A stretch of DNA of 64,000 bases from positions 27,547 to 91,546 of the forward strand of contig OMIC01000024.1 of NCBI GenBank assembly GCA_900298995.1. Reading direction: 5' to 3'. The position numbers and the translations under genes are program-made. Positions 44,004-52,102 of this stretch are shown piece by piece. This stretch comes from Hyphomicrobiaceae bacterium (GTDB lineage Bacteria > Pseudomonadota > Alphaproteobacteria > Rhizobiales > Aestuariivirgaceae). The notes under the pieces are model-generated. The model was not told where the DNA came from. It did not search any database and worked only from the letters and a program-made list of their open reading frames with translations. Position 1 is the stretch's first letter, and each line of letters starts with the position of its first letter.

Positions 44004-45053
44004 ATGACGCAAGCCGCCGCCAACCCTCTCACGCGGGTAAGCTTCCTGCTCATACCGCGCTTCAACATGATGACGTTGACGATGCTCATGGAGCCGATGC
44101 GCATCGCCAATTATCTTGCACCGCAAAAACTCTATGACTGGGACTTTCGCGCCGCAACATCGGGCCAGGTGCAGGCGAGCAACGGCCTCACTGTTGCCTG
44201 CCGGAGTTTCGATGAGGACGGGCTTGCATCACCTGACATGATCATGGTCTGCGGCAGTTGGGGGGCCGAGCATCTCGATGACCCGCGCCTGTCGCGCTGG
44301 CTGCGGCGAAATGCGCGCGGCAAGGTGGCCATGGTGGCAGTCGAGCTGGGTATCTATGCATTCGCGCGCGCCGGATTGCTGTCCGATCATAAGGTGACGA
44401 CCCATTGGTCGATGATGGCGGGTCTTGCGGAGGCCTATCCGGATCTGGCGGTGACCGAGCAACTCTACACCATCGATGGCCCGGTCATGACCTGCGCCGG
44501 CGGCACGGCGGGACTCGACCTCATGCTGAACATCGTCGGCCGCAAGAACGGCGACCAGCTGGCTGCCGAGATCGCCAATCAGGTCATGCACCATCCACGG
44601 CGTCCGCCAGAGGCTGTTCAGCGCTATGCGACAGGCGGCAAGCATGATGACGTGCACCAGGACGTGCGGGCCGCCATGACGCTGCTCGAGGCGCGCATCG
44701 AGGAGCCAACCCCCGTCCCGCGCGTCTGCCGTGAGATCGGCGTGTCGCAGCGCAAGCTGGAGCGACTTTTCAAGCGCGACATCGGCTGCACAATCGTGCA
44801 GTATTCGAAACTGCTCCGGCTGCAATACGCCCGTGTGCTGCTGAGCTCGACACGCATGTCGATCCGCGAAGTCTCGGCAGCCTGCGGCTTCAACTCACTT
44901 TCATATTTCTCCCAGAGCTTCCTGCAGGCGTTTGGCAAGAAGCCGAGCGAATACCGTCAGGCCTGGCCCGAGACCGATGCAGCGCCGTCATGGCCCGGGA
45001 CGGTCTATGCCTTCCTGCAGACAACGCGCAACAAGCAGGGAAAGAGATCTTAA
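44004..45053 (+). CDS. GlxA/CdhR-type AraC-family transcriptional regulator
   Basis: This 349-residue regulator has an N-terminal DJ-1/PfpI-like domain (about residues 12-185, with [13 protein letters not shown] and [15 protein letters not shown]) and a C-terminal AraC helix-turn-helix pair (about 235-320, with [20 protein letters not shown] and [20 protein letters not shown]). CdhR, which activates carnitine dehydrogenase in Pseudomonas, and GlxA have this layout. It lies between BKACE (divergent, 115-base gap) and the carnitine dehydrogenase gene (convergent, sharing the TTAA stop), so it probably controls both minus-strand operons. Confidence 0.92.
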   Translation: MTQAAANPLTRVSFLLIPRFNMMTLTMLMEPMRIANYLAPQKLYDWDFRAATSGQVQASNGLTVACRSFDEDGLASPDMIMVCGSWGAEHLDDPRLSRWLRRNARGKVAMVAVELGIYAFARAGLLSDHKVTTHWSMMAGLAEAYPDLAVTEQLYTIDGPVMTCAGGTAGLDLMLNIVGRKNGDQLAAEIANQVMHHPRRPPEAVQRYATGGKHDDVHQDVRAAMTLLEARIEEPTPVPRVCREIGVSQRKLERLFKRDIGCTIVQYSKLLRLQYARVLLSSTRMSIREVSAACGFNSLSYFSQSFLQAFGKKPSEYRQAWPETDAAPSWPGTVYAFLQTTRNKQGKRS

Positions 45054-46003
45054 CCCCCGGCGCGTGCGGCGCGTACGGCCTTCAGCACACCGACGATTGC
45101 ACGATCGCGCTCGGCTGCCATATCTTCAAAGTGACGGCCCATGGCCATTTCATTGCAGCCATCGACCATCCGGTCACGCAGTTCCTTGGTAAGCTCCGGG
45201 GCCTCGAGTCTTGTCCACGGCAATTTCAGCGCCGGGCCGAACTGATCAAGGTTGGTCGCCATGCCGCCCTCTCCGCAGGCTACATGAAAGGCCATGCACT
45301 GACCCTGGATTGCAAGCCGTGGGGCCGGGCCATTCATCAAGGCAATGTCGATGTCTTCTGGTGTCGCCTCGCCATTGGCCACCATGTGCAGCGCCTCACG
45401 CCATACGGCCTCTTGCAATCGCGTCGCCACAAATCCCGGGATCTCCTTCTTCATCACCAGCGGCGCCTTGCCGGCATGAGCGTAGAAGTCCCGTGCCCAG
45501 CCTACGGCCGCAGGCGTTGTCTTCCTGCCACCGATGATCTCAACGAGCGGCAAGAGATAGGGCGGATTGAACGGATGGCCGATCACCGTTCGCTCCGGTG
45601 TCGGACACAAGGCCTGAATGTCCGTCATCATCAGACCCGATGTGCTCGAGGCGATGACAACGTCAGCCGGCACAAGGGCACCAAGCTTCTCATAAAGCTT
45701 CTGCTTCAGCTCAAGCCGCTCAGGCGCGCTTTCCTGCACGAACTCAGCGTCGCCCACGGCATCTTCCAACTTGTCCGTAAGCCTCAGGCGGCCGAGCGAT
45801 GCGCCGGGAGCCAGTCCAAGGGCTGTCAGGCTCACCCAGGCTGTATCGATGATCTTCCGGTACATCGCCTCTTCGTTCATGGCATGCAGATAGCCCGTGA
45901 CATCGTAGCCACGCGCCAGGAAATGCGCCGCCCAGCCCGCGCCTATCGGGCCGCCGCCCAGGCTTGCCACCCGCTTCACATCCGCAACATTGGGCCGCGT
46001 CAT
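45050..46003 (-). CDS. lcdH: L-carnitine dehydrogenase (3-hydroxyacyl-CoA dehydrogenase fold)
   Basis: This 317-residue NAD-dependent dehydrogenase has a Rossmann motif (LGGGPIGAGWAAHFL), the QESAPERLELKQKLYEKL helix, SSTSGLMMTD, the catalytic histidine in GHPFNPPYLLPLVEIIGG and an alpha-helical C-terminus (LQEAVWREALHMV). This combination is that of carnitine 3-dehydrogenases. It would make 3-dehydrocarnitine for the BKACE encoded 2 kb away. The standard carnitine enzymes often carry a fused thioesterase; none is fused here. It is downstream of the caiD-like gene by 2 bases. A related 3-hydroxyacyl-CoA dehydrogenase specificity cannot be excluded. Confidence 0.82.
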   Translation of the reverse strand: MTRPNVADVKRVASLGGGPIGAGWAAHFLARGYDVTGYLHAMNEEAMYRKIIDTAWVSLTALGLAPGASLGRLRLTDKLEDAVGDAEFVQESAPERLELKQKLYEKLGALVPADVVIASSTSGLMMTDIQALCPTPERTVIGHPFNPPYLLPLVEIIGGRKTTPAAVGWARDFYAHAGKAPLVMKKEIPGFVATRLQEAVWREALHMVANGEATPEDIDIALMNGPAPRLAIQGQCMAFHVACGEGGMATNLDQFGPALKLPWTRLEAPELTKELRDRMVDGCNEMAMGRHFEDMAAERDRAIVGVLKAVRAARAGG

Positions 46004-46005
46004 GA

Positions 46006-46812
46006 CTATCTTCCCTTGAAAATCGGTTCGCGTTTCTCGACGAACGCCTTCACACCTTCCGCTGCGTCCTCTGACTTCAGCATGGCGCGGTAGACAGGCA
46101 GATCACCCGTGCGCATGGTCGCAAAGGTCTCGCGCAACGGCTTGGCCTCGATGGCGCGGAGCACTTCCTTCACGGTCTGCATCGCCAGCGGCGCGGACCT
46201 GGCGAGTTGAGCTGCCCATTCGCGCGCTGCGTTCATCAGGTCGGCGGCCGGCACCACCTTGTTGACCAGCCCATACCGCGCGGCCTCCGCGGCCCCCATG
46301 CGGCGGCCCAGCAGCAGCATTTCCATTGCAATGTTGTGCGGTATGCGCCGCGGCAGGCGCTGCAACGCGCCCGCATCCGGTACGATGCCGAGCGGCATTT
46401 CAGGCAGCGCAAACTCGACGTGTTCGGCGGCGATAATCAGGTCGCAGGACAGCGCGATCTCGAAGCCACCGCCGATCGCCAGCCCGTTGAGCGCAGCGAT
46501 CACAGGCTTGTTGAGCGTCCAGTTTTCGGTGAGGCCGGCAAAGCCGCCGTCTCCATAGTCGCCGTCTTCCCACCAGTTGTCGAGCTTGATGTCACCTGAA
46601 TTGAGCGCCTTCAGATCCCAGCCTGCAGAGAAGATCCGGTTGCCCTCGGCAGTCAGGATGCCCACCCGTAACTCCGGGTCGTCGCGGAGCAGTGCGAAGG
46701 CCTTCCCCATGTCGCGGCTCATGGCATGGTCGATTGCGTTGACCTTCGGCTTGTTGAGCTTGACCTCGAGAATGTGGCCGTTGCGCGTGACCTCGACGAA
46801 ACTGGACATCAT
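46006..46812 (-). CDS. caiD: enoyl-CoA hydratase/isomerase family, carnitinyl-CoA dehydratase (CaiD)-like
   Basis: This 268-residue crotonase-fold protein has the oxyanion-hole regions FSAGWDLKA and NGLAIGGGFE and the active-site stretch FALPEMPLGIVPDAGALQRL. These, with GGFAGLTE and LNKPVIAALNG, closely follow the pattern known from E. coli CaiD (crotonobetainyl-CoA hydratase), which also has PD rather than PG in the loop. It would hydrate crotonobetainyl-CoA to carnitinyl-CoA. It lies directly upstream of the carnitine-dehydrogenase gene. ATG 46812 is followed by a second ATG at 46809. Confidence 0.82.
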   Translation of the reverse strand: MMSSFVEVTRNGHILEVKLNKPKVNAIDHAMSRDMGKAFALLRDDPELRVGILTAEGNRIFSAGWDLKALNSGDIKLDNWWEDGDYGDGGFAGLTENWTLNKPVIAALNGLAIGGGFEIALSCDLIIAAEHVEFALPEMPLGIVPDAGALQRLPRRIPHNIAMEMLLLGRRMGAAEAARYGLVNKVVPAADLMNAAREWAAQLARSAPLAMQTVKEVLRAIEAKPLRETFATMRTGDLPVYRAMLKSEDAAEGVKAFVEKREPIFKGR

Positions 46813-46817
46813 GAACC

Positions 46818-47855
46818 TCAGGTGAAGGCCGGTATCACTTCCTTGCAGAACAGCTCGAGCGAACGCTTCTGCTCCTTGTGACCAAGGCCAAGACTTGCGT
46901 AGTAGGTGAAATGATCCACGCCAAGCACTTCATAGGGCTTGAGCTTGGCGATCACCTCGTCAGGCGTGCCGAACATCAGGTTGGTCGACAGCATCGTCGG
47001 ATCGTATTCCGCCCGGTTGGCGATATCGCCGAGATCCACTTCCTTGGGGAAGCCGTTCTTCACATCGCCGAGGTTCTTGAACAGGTTCTCGAACTGGCCG
47101 AGCTGGCGCTGAGCCGCCTTGACCGGAACCATCCAGTCTTCCTTGCGATCATAGACGGCGGTGTGGCGCATCATCGCAAAGATCGGGCGCTGCTTGCCCG
47201 GGTTGTTGGCCAGAGCCTCCTCCAGGCGTGACTTGTAAAGCTCGGCTTCGGACATCGGCCGGGTGAGCGGCCACGACATGATGTTGAGCCCATGCTTCAC
47301 TGCAAAGTCATAAGTAATGGGTGCGCGGGCAGCGACCCACAGCGGCGGATGTGGTGTCTGCAAGGGCTTGGGTACGGATGTGGAGAGCGGAAAGTTCCAG
47401 TATTCGCCCTTGTGCTCGTAATCGCCCTGCCACAGCGCCAGAACCGCGGGCAGCATTTCCTGCATGTATTTCCAGCCATCCGTCTGCTTGAGGCCAGGGA
47501 ACATGCGGTCGAATTCGCGCTGATAGGCTCCCGAGCCAATGCCAAACTCGAGCCGGCCCCCGGTGATCAGGTCTGTGAAGGCCGCCTCACCGGCGAGCTT
47601 GATCGGATGCCAGTAGGGCGCCACGGCCACCGCCGTTCCCAGCCGGATCGTCGAGGTATGCGCCGCCCACCAGGTGAGAATCTGGAAGGGGTCCGGCGCG
47701 ATCGTCATTTCCAGTGCGTGATGTTCGGCCGACCAGACGATGTGAAATCCACCACGTTCCGCCATCTGCACCATCTCGAGGGTATGGCGGGCCACATCGC
47801 GCATGTCGAGGCTGTCGTCCATGCGCTCCAGATTGATGGCGAGTTGGAACTTCAT
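46818..47855 (-). CDS. LLM-class flavin-dependent (luciferase-like) oxidoreductase
   Basis: This 345-residue TIM-barrel protein belongs to the bacterial luciferase superfamily: NLERMDDSLDMRDVARHT, WSAEHHALEMTIAPDP, IRLGTAVAVAPYWHPIKLAGE and GRLEFGIGSGAYQREFDR are typical. It uses FMN (or F420) to oxidise a substrate, often with O2. It is the first gene of the minus-strand unit with caiD-like and lcdH-like genes. Its role there is unknown: a monooxygenase step on a quaternary amine or on a CoA-derived product is conceivable but unsupported. Confidence 0.87.
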   Translation of the reverse strand: MKFQLAINLERMDDSLDMRDVARHTLEMVQMAERGGFHIVWSAEHHALEMTIAPDPFQILTWWAAHTSTIRLGTAVAVAPYWHPIKLAGEAAFTDLITGGRLEFGIGSGAYQREFDRMFPGLKQTDGWKYMQEMLPAVLALWQGDYEHKGEYWNFPLSTSVPKPLQTPHPPLWVAARAPITYDFAVKHGLNIMSWPLTRPMSEAELYKSRLEEALANNPGKQRPIFAMMRHTAVYDRKEDWMVPVKAAQRQLGQFENLFKNLGDVKNGFPKEVDLGDIANRAEYDPTMLSTNLMFGTPDEVIAKLKPYEVLGVDHFTYYASLGLGHKEQKRSLELFCKEVIPAFT

Positions 47856-47974
47856 GCGCGTCTCTCCCGGACCTAATCGCTACCGATGATGCCAAGATAG
47901 TCAGATGGATGGAAAAACTGTATTGTCACAAATCCGACAGCAACTCTAGGATTTCGTCGCAGTGTCCCGGCCGG

Positions 47975-49099
47975 TCAACCAAGTCCGCCCAGCAGCCCGC
48001 CGAGCACCGCCATGATGCGCGGGAAATAGCCTTCGCTCTCGCCCTGTGGCGTTTCCAGCACGCTGAAGAAGGCCGCCGCAGCCTGCTTTTCTGGATCAAC
48101 CATCAGGAATTGTCCGGCATAGCCCGGGTGACCTGCCCAGCGGCCGTTGCTGAGCAGATGATTGCGGTAACGCCATCCGGCAGCACCACCATACTGTGTT
48201 CCACCACCCGCCATGGCATCGGCAAGGAACACGTCCCCTTTGGCCAGCAGCAGTCCGAGGCGCGCAAGGTCCCGCGCTGTCATGACGCCGCCGCCGCTCA
48301 GCACCGGCACGCCCGTGCAATCAACCGAGATGTGGAAGGGTGATTCAAGACCCGCCGCCTCGACAATGGCGTTGACGTGGCGGGGGAGGTTCACGCCGCT
48401 CGCCCGCTCGATCACCCAGCCCAGCATGTCGGTATTGGGCGAGGTGTAAAGCGTTGCCGGGCCTGGAACTGGGCGGGGCGCCGGAACCAGTCCGGCCGCA
48501 AAGTCGCGCACGCCGAACTCCGCTTCGCCGGGCGGCGGCAGGCGCCAGCCCATGGCGATTTCCTGACGCGCATAGCCCACCGGCGCGCCGACGGCGGGGG
48601 CTGGGGCATAGGGCGCTGCATAATCCTCGACGAAATTGCTCGCCACATCCATGTCGAGGGCCTGTTGTACACTTGCGTTGGCATAAGCGGCCCCGGCCTC
48701 TGGTACATAGTGACCGATGGGCCTTGCAGGGTCGAGCCTGCCCTCGGCAACCAGCCTTCCCATGGCGAGGTGCACGAAGGTCTTGGTGATCGACTGGATG
48801 CTGTGAAAACCATCTCTTCCGAAGTCGGCCGCGTAGCGCTCGAACCTGATCGCCCCATCCTGAACCACGACCAGCGCACAGAAGGAGGGTTCAGCCAGCA
48901 GTCGCGCAAGTCCGGCCACTCCGGCAAGCCCGGGATCGGGGACCTCGTTGAGCGGCATGATCTCCGGCGCGCGCAGGCTGAGACCGCGCCGGTGGATGAG
49001 ATGAAGGGTGCGGAAACTGGCGCGCCGCCTCGGTGGCGTGTTCCACACCGCCAGGCGTTCAGCCGTCACCGAAAGGTCAGCTGCCGGTTGTCGCGCCAT
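47975..49099 (-). CDS. serine hydrolase of the beta-lactamase/penicillin-binding-protein-like (class C) family
   Basis: This 374-residue hydrolase has the catalytic S-x-x-K motif SITK (serine about residue 103), the YTSPNT segment in place of the Y-x-N motif and a C-terminal HPGYAGQ in place of KTG. This is the layout of esterase or D-peptidase-like members rather than true beta-lactamases. No signal peptide is seen, so it is probably cytoplasmic. The start MARQPAADLS (49099) overlaps the upstream CMD gene by 23 bases; an earlier in-frame ATG exists. It ends the glutamate-synthase-like operon. Function is unknown. Confidence 0.75.
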   Translation of the reverse strand: MARQPAADLSVTAERLAVWNTPPRRRASFRTLHLIHRRGLSLRAPEIMPLNEVPDPGLAGVAGLARLLAEPSFCALVVVQDGAIRFERYAADFGRDGFHSIQSITKTFVHLAMGRLVAEGRLDPARPIGHYVPEAGAAYANASVQQALDMDVASNFVEDYAAPYAPAPAVGAPVGYARQEIAMGWRLPPPGEAEFGVRDFAAGLVPAPRPVPGPATLYTSPNTDMLGWVIERASGVNLPRHVNAIVEAAGLESPFHISVDCTGVPVLSGGGVMTARDLARLGLLLAKGDVFLADAMAGGGTQYGGAAGWRYRNHLLSNGRWAGHPGYAGQFLMVDPEKQAAAAFFSVLETPQGESEGYFPRIMAVLGGLLGGLG

Positions 49100-49481
49100 C
49101 CGGCAGCAAGCCCCGCTCGCCCAGAACCTTGCGCGCCGCCCGGAAACATTCAAGCGCCTGCGGCACGCCGCAGTAAATTCCGACCACGTGGATGATCGCC
49201 CGTACTTCCGCCACCGAAACGCCGTTGTTGATGGCGCCGTTCAGGTGGATTTCCCACTCATGCATCTTGCCGAGCGCACCCAGCATCGCGAGGTTCATCA
49301 TCGAGCGGGTCTTTGCGTCGATGGTCTCGTCCCCCCAGCCGAAGCCCCAGCACCAGGCCGTCATCGCCTCCTGGAAGGGTCTTGTGAAATCATCGGCAGC
49401 CTTGAGGTTGCGGTCGACATAATCCTGGCCCAGCGTCTCACGGCGCTTCGCAAGGCCAGCTTCGAACAGGTCGTCCTTCAT
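49077..49481 (-). CDS. carboxymuconolactone decarboxylase (CMD/AhpD-like) family protein
   Basis: This 134-residue all-helical protein resembles PcaC and has FTRPFQEAMTAWCWGFGWGD, RSMMNLAMLGALGKMHEWEIH and a GVSVAEVRAIIHVVGIYCGVPQA segment. The HxxxC-type redox pair of AhpD is not evident, so a lyase, decarboxylase or isomerase role is more likely than peroxidase. It follows the GltD-like gene by 40 bases in the same operon. Its substrate is unknown. Confidence 0.87.
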   Translation of the reverse strand: MKDDLFEAGLAKRRETLGQDYVDRNLKAADDFTRPFQEAMTAWCWGFGWGDETIDAKTRSMMNLAMLGALGKMHEWEIHLNGAINNGVSVAEVRAIIHVVGIYCGVPQALECFRAARKVLGERGLLPDGATTGS

Positions 49482-49521
49482 CGCTCACGCCTCCTCCAGC
49501 CTGGCGGGGGCCGACCGCCGC

Positions 49522-52074
49522 CTATTCAGCTGCTTCGATCACGCTTCCGCGCTTGGCGCCGGCCAGCGGCACGCCGAAGGCCCTGGAGCTCGCCAGCGTG
49601 ATGGCCCGCAGATCTTCAGGCTCGATGTTGCGCACATCGGTCTTGCCGGTGCAACGCGCCATGATGGAGGCTTCCGCCGACATCGCGCTGATGATCGAGG
49701 CCGCCGCATCGCTGCGCTCCTCGGGCGAGCGGTCCCCGAAGAAGGAGAGACCGCCGGGCCCCATCTCGCCGCCCAGCGCCATGGCCATGGTCATGCCGAT
49801 GGCGCCGGCCTTGGCGCCAAGCCCGATCAGCTTGGCCACGTCGGTTCCCGAGCGCACACCACCAAAATAGACAAAATCGATGTCTTCCTCGCGGTTCATC
49901 CGGCGCACGATCCGCATCGCATCGCGCAGCACGCTGAAGTCCGGGTATCCCCCGAGCTCGGGCCATTGGCCTCCGATGCCCGACGAACCATCGAGCACCA
50001 TCATCTCGAGACCATGTTCGAGCGCAAAGGGAATCGCCTTCTCGAGATCGGCGGACGACGCCACGAGGCCGGTGATCATGCCGGGCTGCTTCTCGATCTT
50101 GAAACTCTGGAAGCCCCTGGGCAGTACATAGACTTGGCCCACGGCCCCGGCATTGGGTATGCCGCCCGGCTCCAGAAGCTGCAGCCATGGTGCCTTGCTG
50201 TGCGGCAAGGGCTCGCGGGTCAGATAGGCAGAGCCGACATTCGCCAAGGCCATGCCGAGGCCTGCCCTGGCTTCTGTGGGAAGCGCATCGACACCAGCCG
50301 CAATGACCGGGATATCGAGCTTGACCTTGCCTGCAATGTCCGTCGCCGTATTGCAGGCGTCACGGTAGGGGTCAATCACCAGCCGCGACAGGTTGGCGGG
50401 CAGCAGCACCAGATCATCGAAGGAGGCGTGATGATTCTCGGGGAAGGGATTGGCCTTGGGCGCGAGCCGCTTCTGCAGGATGGCGCTCTGCGTGCGCACA
50501 TCCGTGGTGGGCGTGCGGGCCATCACGAAGATGTCCTCACGGGTCTTCACCGAATAGTCAGACGAGCCCGTCTCGGCATCGCAGCGGTAGCAGCGCGCGG
50601 CTTCCTCCTTGGCGGTCTTGTCGTCATAGGTCGTTTCGATTTCCGGGAAGGCCGAAGGGTTGGCGCCCAGACCATTGAACGTCTGGTCGCGGCGCGGAAA
50701 GATTTCCCAGTTGATGTCCTGTGCGGCTGGCACGCGCCTGGTACGGTAGGGCGTGCGGTAGGGCAAGGGATCAGAAATGCCATCGAGATGGGATTTCACA
50801 TAATGAGCCGCGCGGTGGCCGTGCATCATGGCCATCACGATGGTTGATCCGCCGAACGCGCCATCGCCGGCAGCAAAGACCTGCGGGTCGTCGGTACGCA
50901 TCGAGTTCCAGTCGGTCTTGATGCGGTCGCCCGCCATCAGGCCCTTGCCATCGAGCTCGGCGGATTCGGCTTTCTGGCCCACCGCCATGATCACCATGCC
51001 GCAATCGAGGTCACGCTCAGAGCCAGGCACCGTCTCGGGCTTGCGGCGGCCGTCGGGGCCCGGCGCGCCCAGTCGGGTCTCCACGCAGCGCAGCGCCATC
51101 TTTCCGCCCGCACTCACCACTTCGACAGGCTGAGTGTTGTAGATCACCTCGATGTTCTCGGCGATGGCCTGATGCAATTCTTCCTTGCGGGCCGGAATTT
51201 CCTTCGGGCCGCGGCGATAGACAACCTTGACCTCCTTCACGCCGGGCATGCGCAAAGCCGCCCGGCAGGCATCCATGGCCACGTCGCCGCCGCCGACCAC
51301 GATCACCTTCTCGGGAAGCGTCGGGCGTTCACCGGCGTTGATGCGGCGAAGGAAGCCCACGCCATCCACCACATTGGGGTTGTTCTCGCCCTTGATACCC
51401 ATGGGCTTGCCCCACCACGACCCGATGGTGAGCAGCACGGCAGCATGCTTCTTCTTGAGATCCTCGAGCGTCACATCCTTGCCCAGAGCAACGCCGCAGT
51501 GCAGCTTGATGCCCGGACAGTGGTTGAAGAGCCGCTGCATGTCTTCTTCGATGATGCCGGGCGGCAGGCGGAAGCCCGGAATGCCCCACACCATCATGCC
51601 GCCGGGCTTGTCCATCATCTCGTAAACGTGAACCTCGAAACCGGCTTCGGCGAGGTCCTGCGCGGCGGTGAGGCCCGCCGGGCCAGCGCCGACAATGCCG
51701 ACTGACTCCTTGCGCGTCACCTGCACGGGGGGAAGGTGATGATCCTTGCCGAGCTTGTCCATCACATAGCGCTTGAGGTTGCGGATCGCCAGCGGACCAT
51801 CGCTCTCGGTACGGCGGCAGGCGGGCTCGCAGGGCGCGTCGCAGACGCGGCCGCAGATCGAGGAGAACGGGTTGGTGGCAGTGATCGCCTCGAAGGCCTC
51901 GGCGAATTTTTCCTCCCAGATGTAGCCGATATAGGAGGGCGCATCTGTTCCAACCGGGCAGGCCACCTGGCAGGGCGCCGGCACAAAGTGCGGGTCCTGG
52001 GTGTCGTCGCGGGCCGGCGCCTTCGGCGGGCGCACGCGGTTGATGTCGTAAACGGTGATGACGTTGGTGCTCAT
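49522..52074 (-). CDS. FAD/Fe-S oxidoreductase (GltD-like) fused to a C-terminal glutamate-synthase FMN-type barrel
   Basis: This 850-residue protein has two modules. Residues 1-480 resemble the glutamate synthase small subunit: Fe-S cysteines at 35, 39, 74, 78, 82 and 86 (CQVACP; CGRVCDAPCEPAC), the FAD motif GAGPAG at 129-134 and the NADPH motif VVGGGDVAMD. Residues about 490-850 resemble the FMN-binding TIM barrel of the large subunit (IPVIAAGVDALP, MMVLDGSSGIGGQWPE, FGGVRSGTDVAKLIGLGA) but lack the CxxxxCxxxxC iron-sulfur triad. It probably supplies electrons to the synthase encoded upstream. The fusion is unusual. Confidence 0.85.
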   Translation of the reverse strand: MSTNVITVYDINRVRPPKAPARDDTQDPHFVPAPCQVACPVGTDAPSYIGYIWEEKFAEAFEAITATNPFSSICGRVCDAPCEPACRRTESDGPLAIRNLKRYVMDKLGKDHHLPPVQVTRKESVGIVGAGPAGLTAAQDLAEAGFEVHVYEMMDKPGGMMVWGIPGFRLPPGIIEEDMQRLFNHCPGIKLHCGVALGKDVTLEDLKKKHAAVLLTIGSWWGKPMGIKGENNPNVVDGVGFLRRINAGERPTLPEKVIVVGGGDVAMDACRAALRMPGVKEVKVVYRRGPKEIPARKEELHQAIAENIEVIYNTQPVEVVSAGGKMALRCVETRLGAPGPDGRRKPETVPGSERDLDCGMVIMAVGQKAESAELDGKGLMAGDRIKTDWNSMRTDDPQVFAAGDGAFGGSTIVMAMMHGHRAAHYVKSHLDGISDPLPYRTPYRTRRVPAAQDINWEIFPRRDQTFNGLGANPSAFPEIETTYDDKTAKEEAARCYRCDAETGSSDYSVKTREDIFVMARTPTTDVRTQSAILQKRLAPKANPFPENHHASFDDLVLLPANLSRLVIDPYRDACNTATDIAGKVKLDIPVIAAGVDALPTEARAGLGMALANVGSAYLTREPLPHSKAPWLQLLEPGGIPNAGAVGQVYVLPRGFQSFKIEKQPGMITGLVASSADLEKAIPFALEHGLEMMVLDGSSGIGGQWPELGGYPDFSVLRDAMRIVRRMNREEDIDFVYFGGVRSGTDVAKLIGLGAKAGAIGMTMAMALGGEMGPGGLSFFGDRSPEERSDAAASIISAMSAEASIMARCTGKTDVRNIEPEDLRAITLASSRAFGVPLAGAKRGSVIEAAE

Positions 52075-52102
52075 CGTCTGGTCCTGTTGGTTCGCGTGCG
52101 CG

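Noticed and set aside
47975..49099. Beta-lactamase resistance gene.
   Set aside because: It has SxxK but no signal peptide and no KTG triad, and lies in a catabolic operon. An esterase-like hydrolase is more likely.
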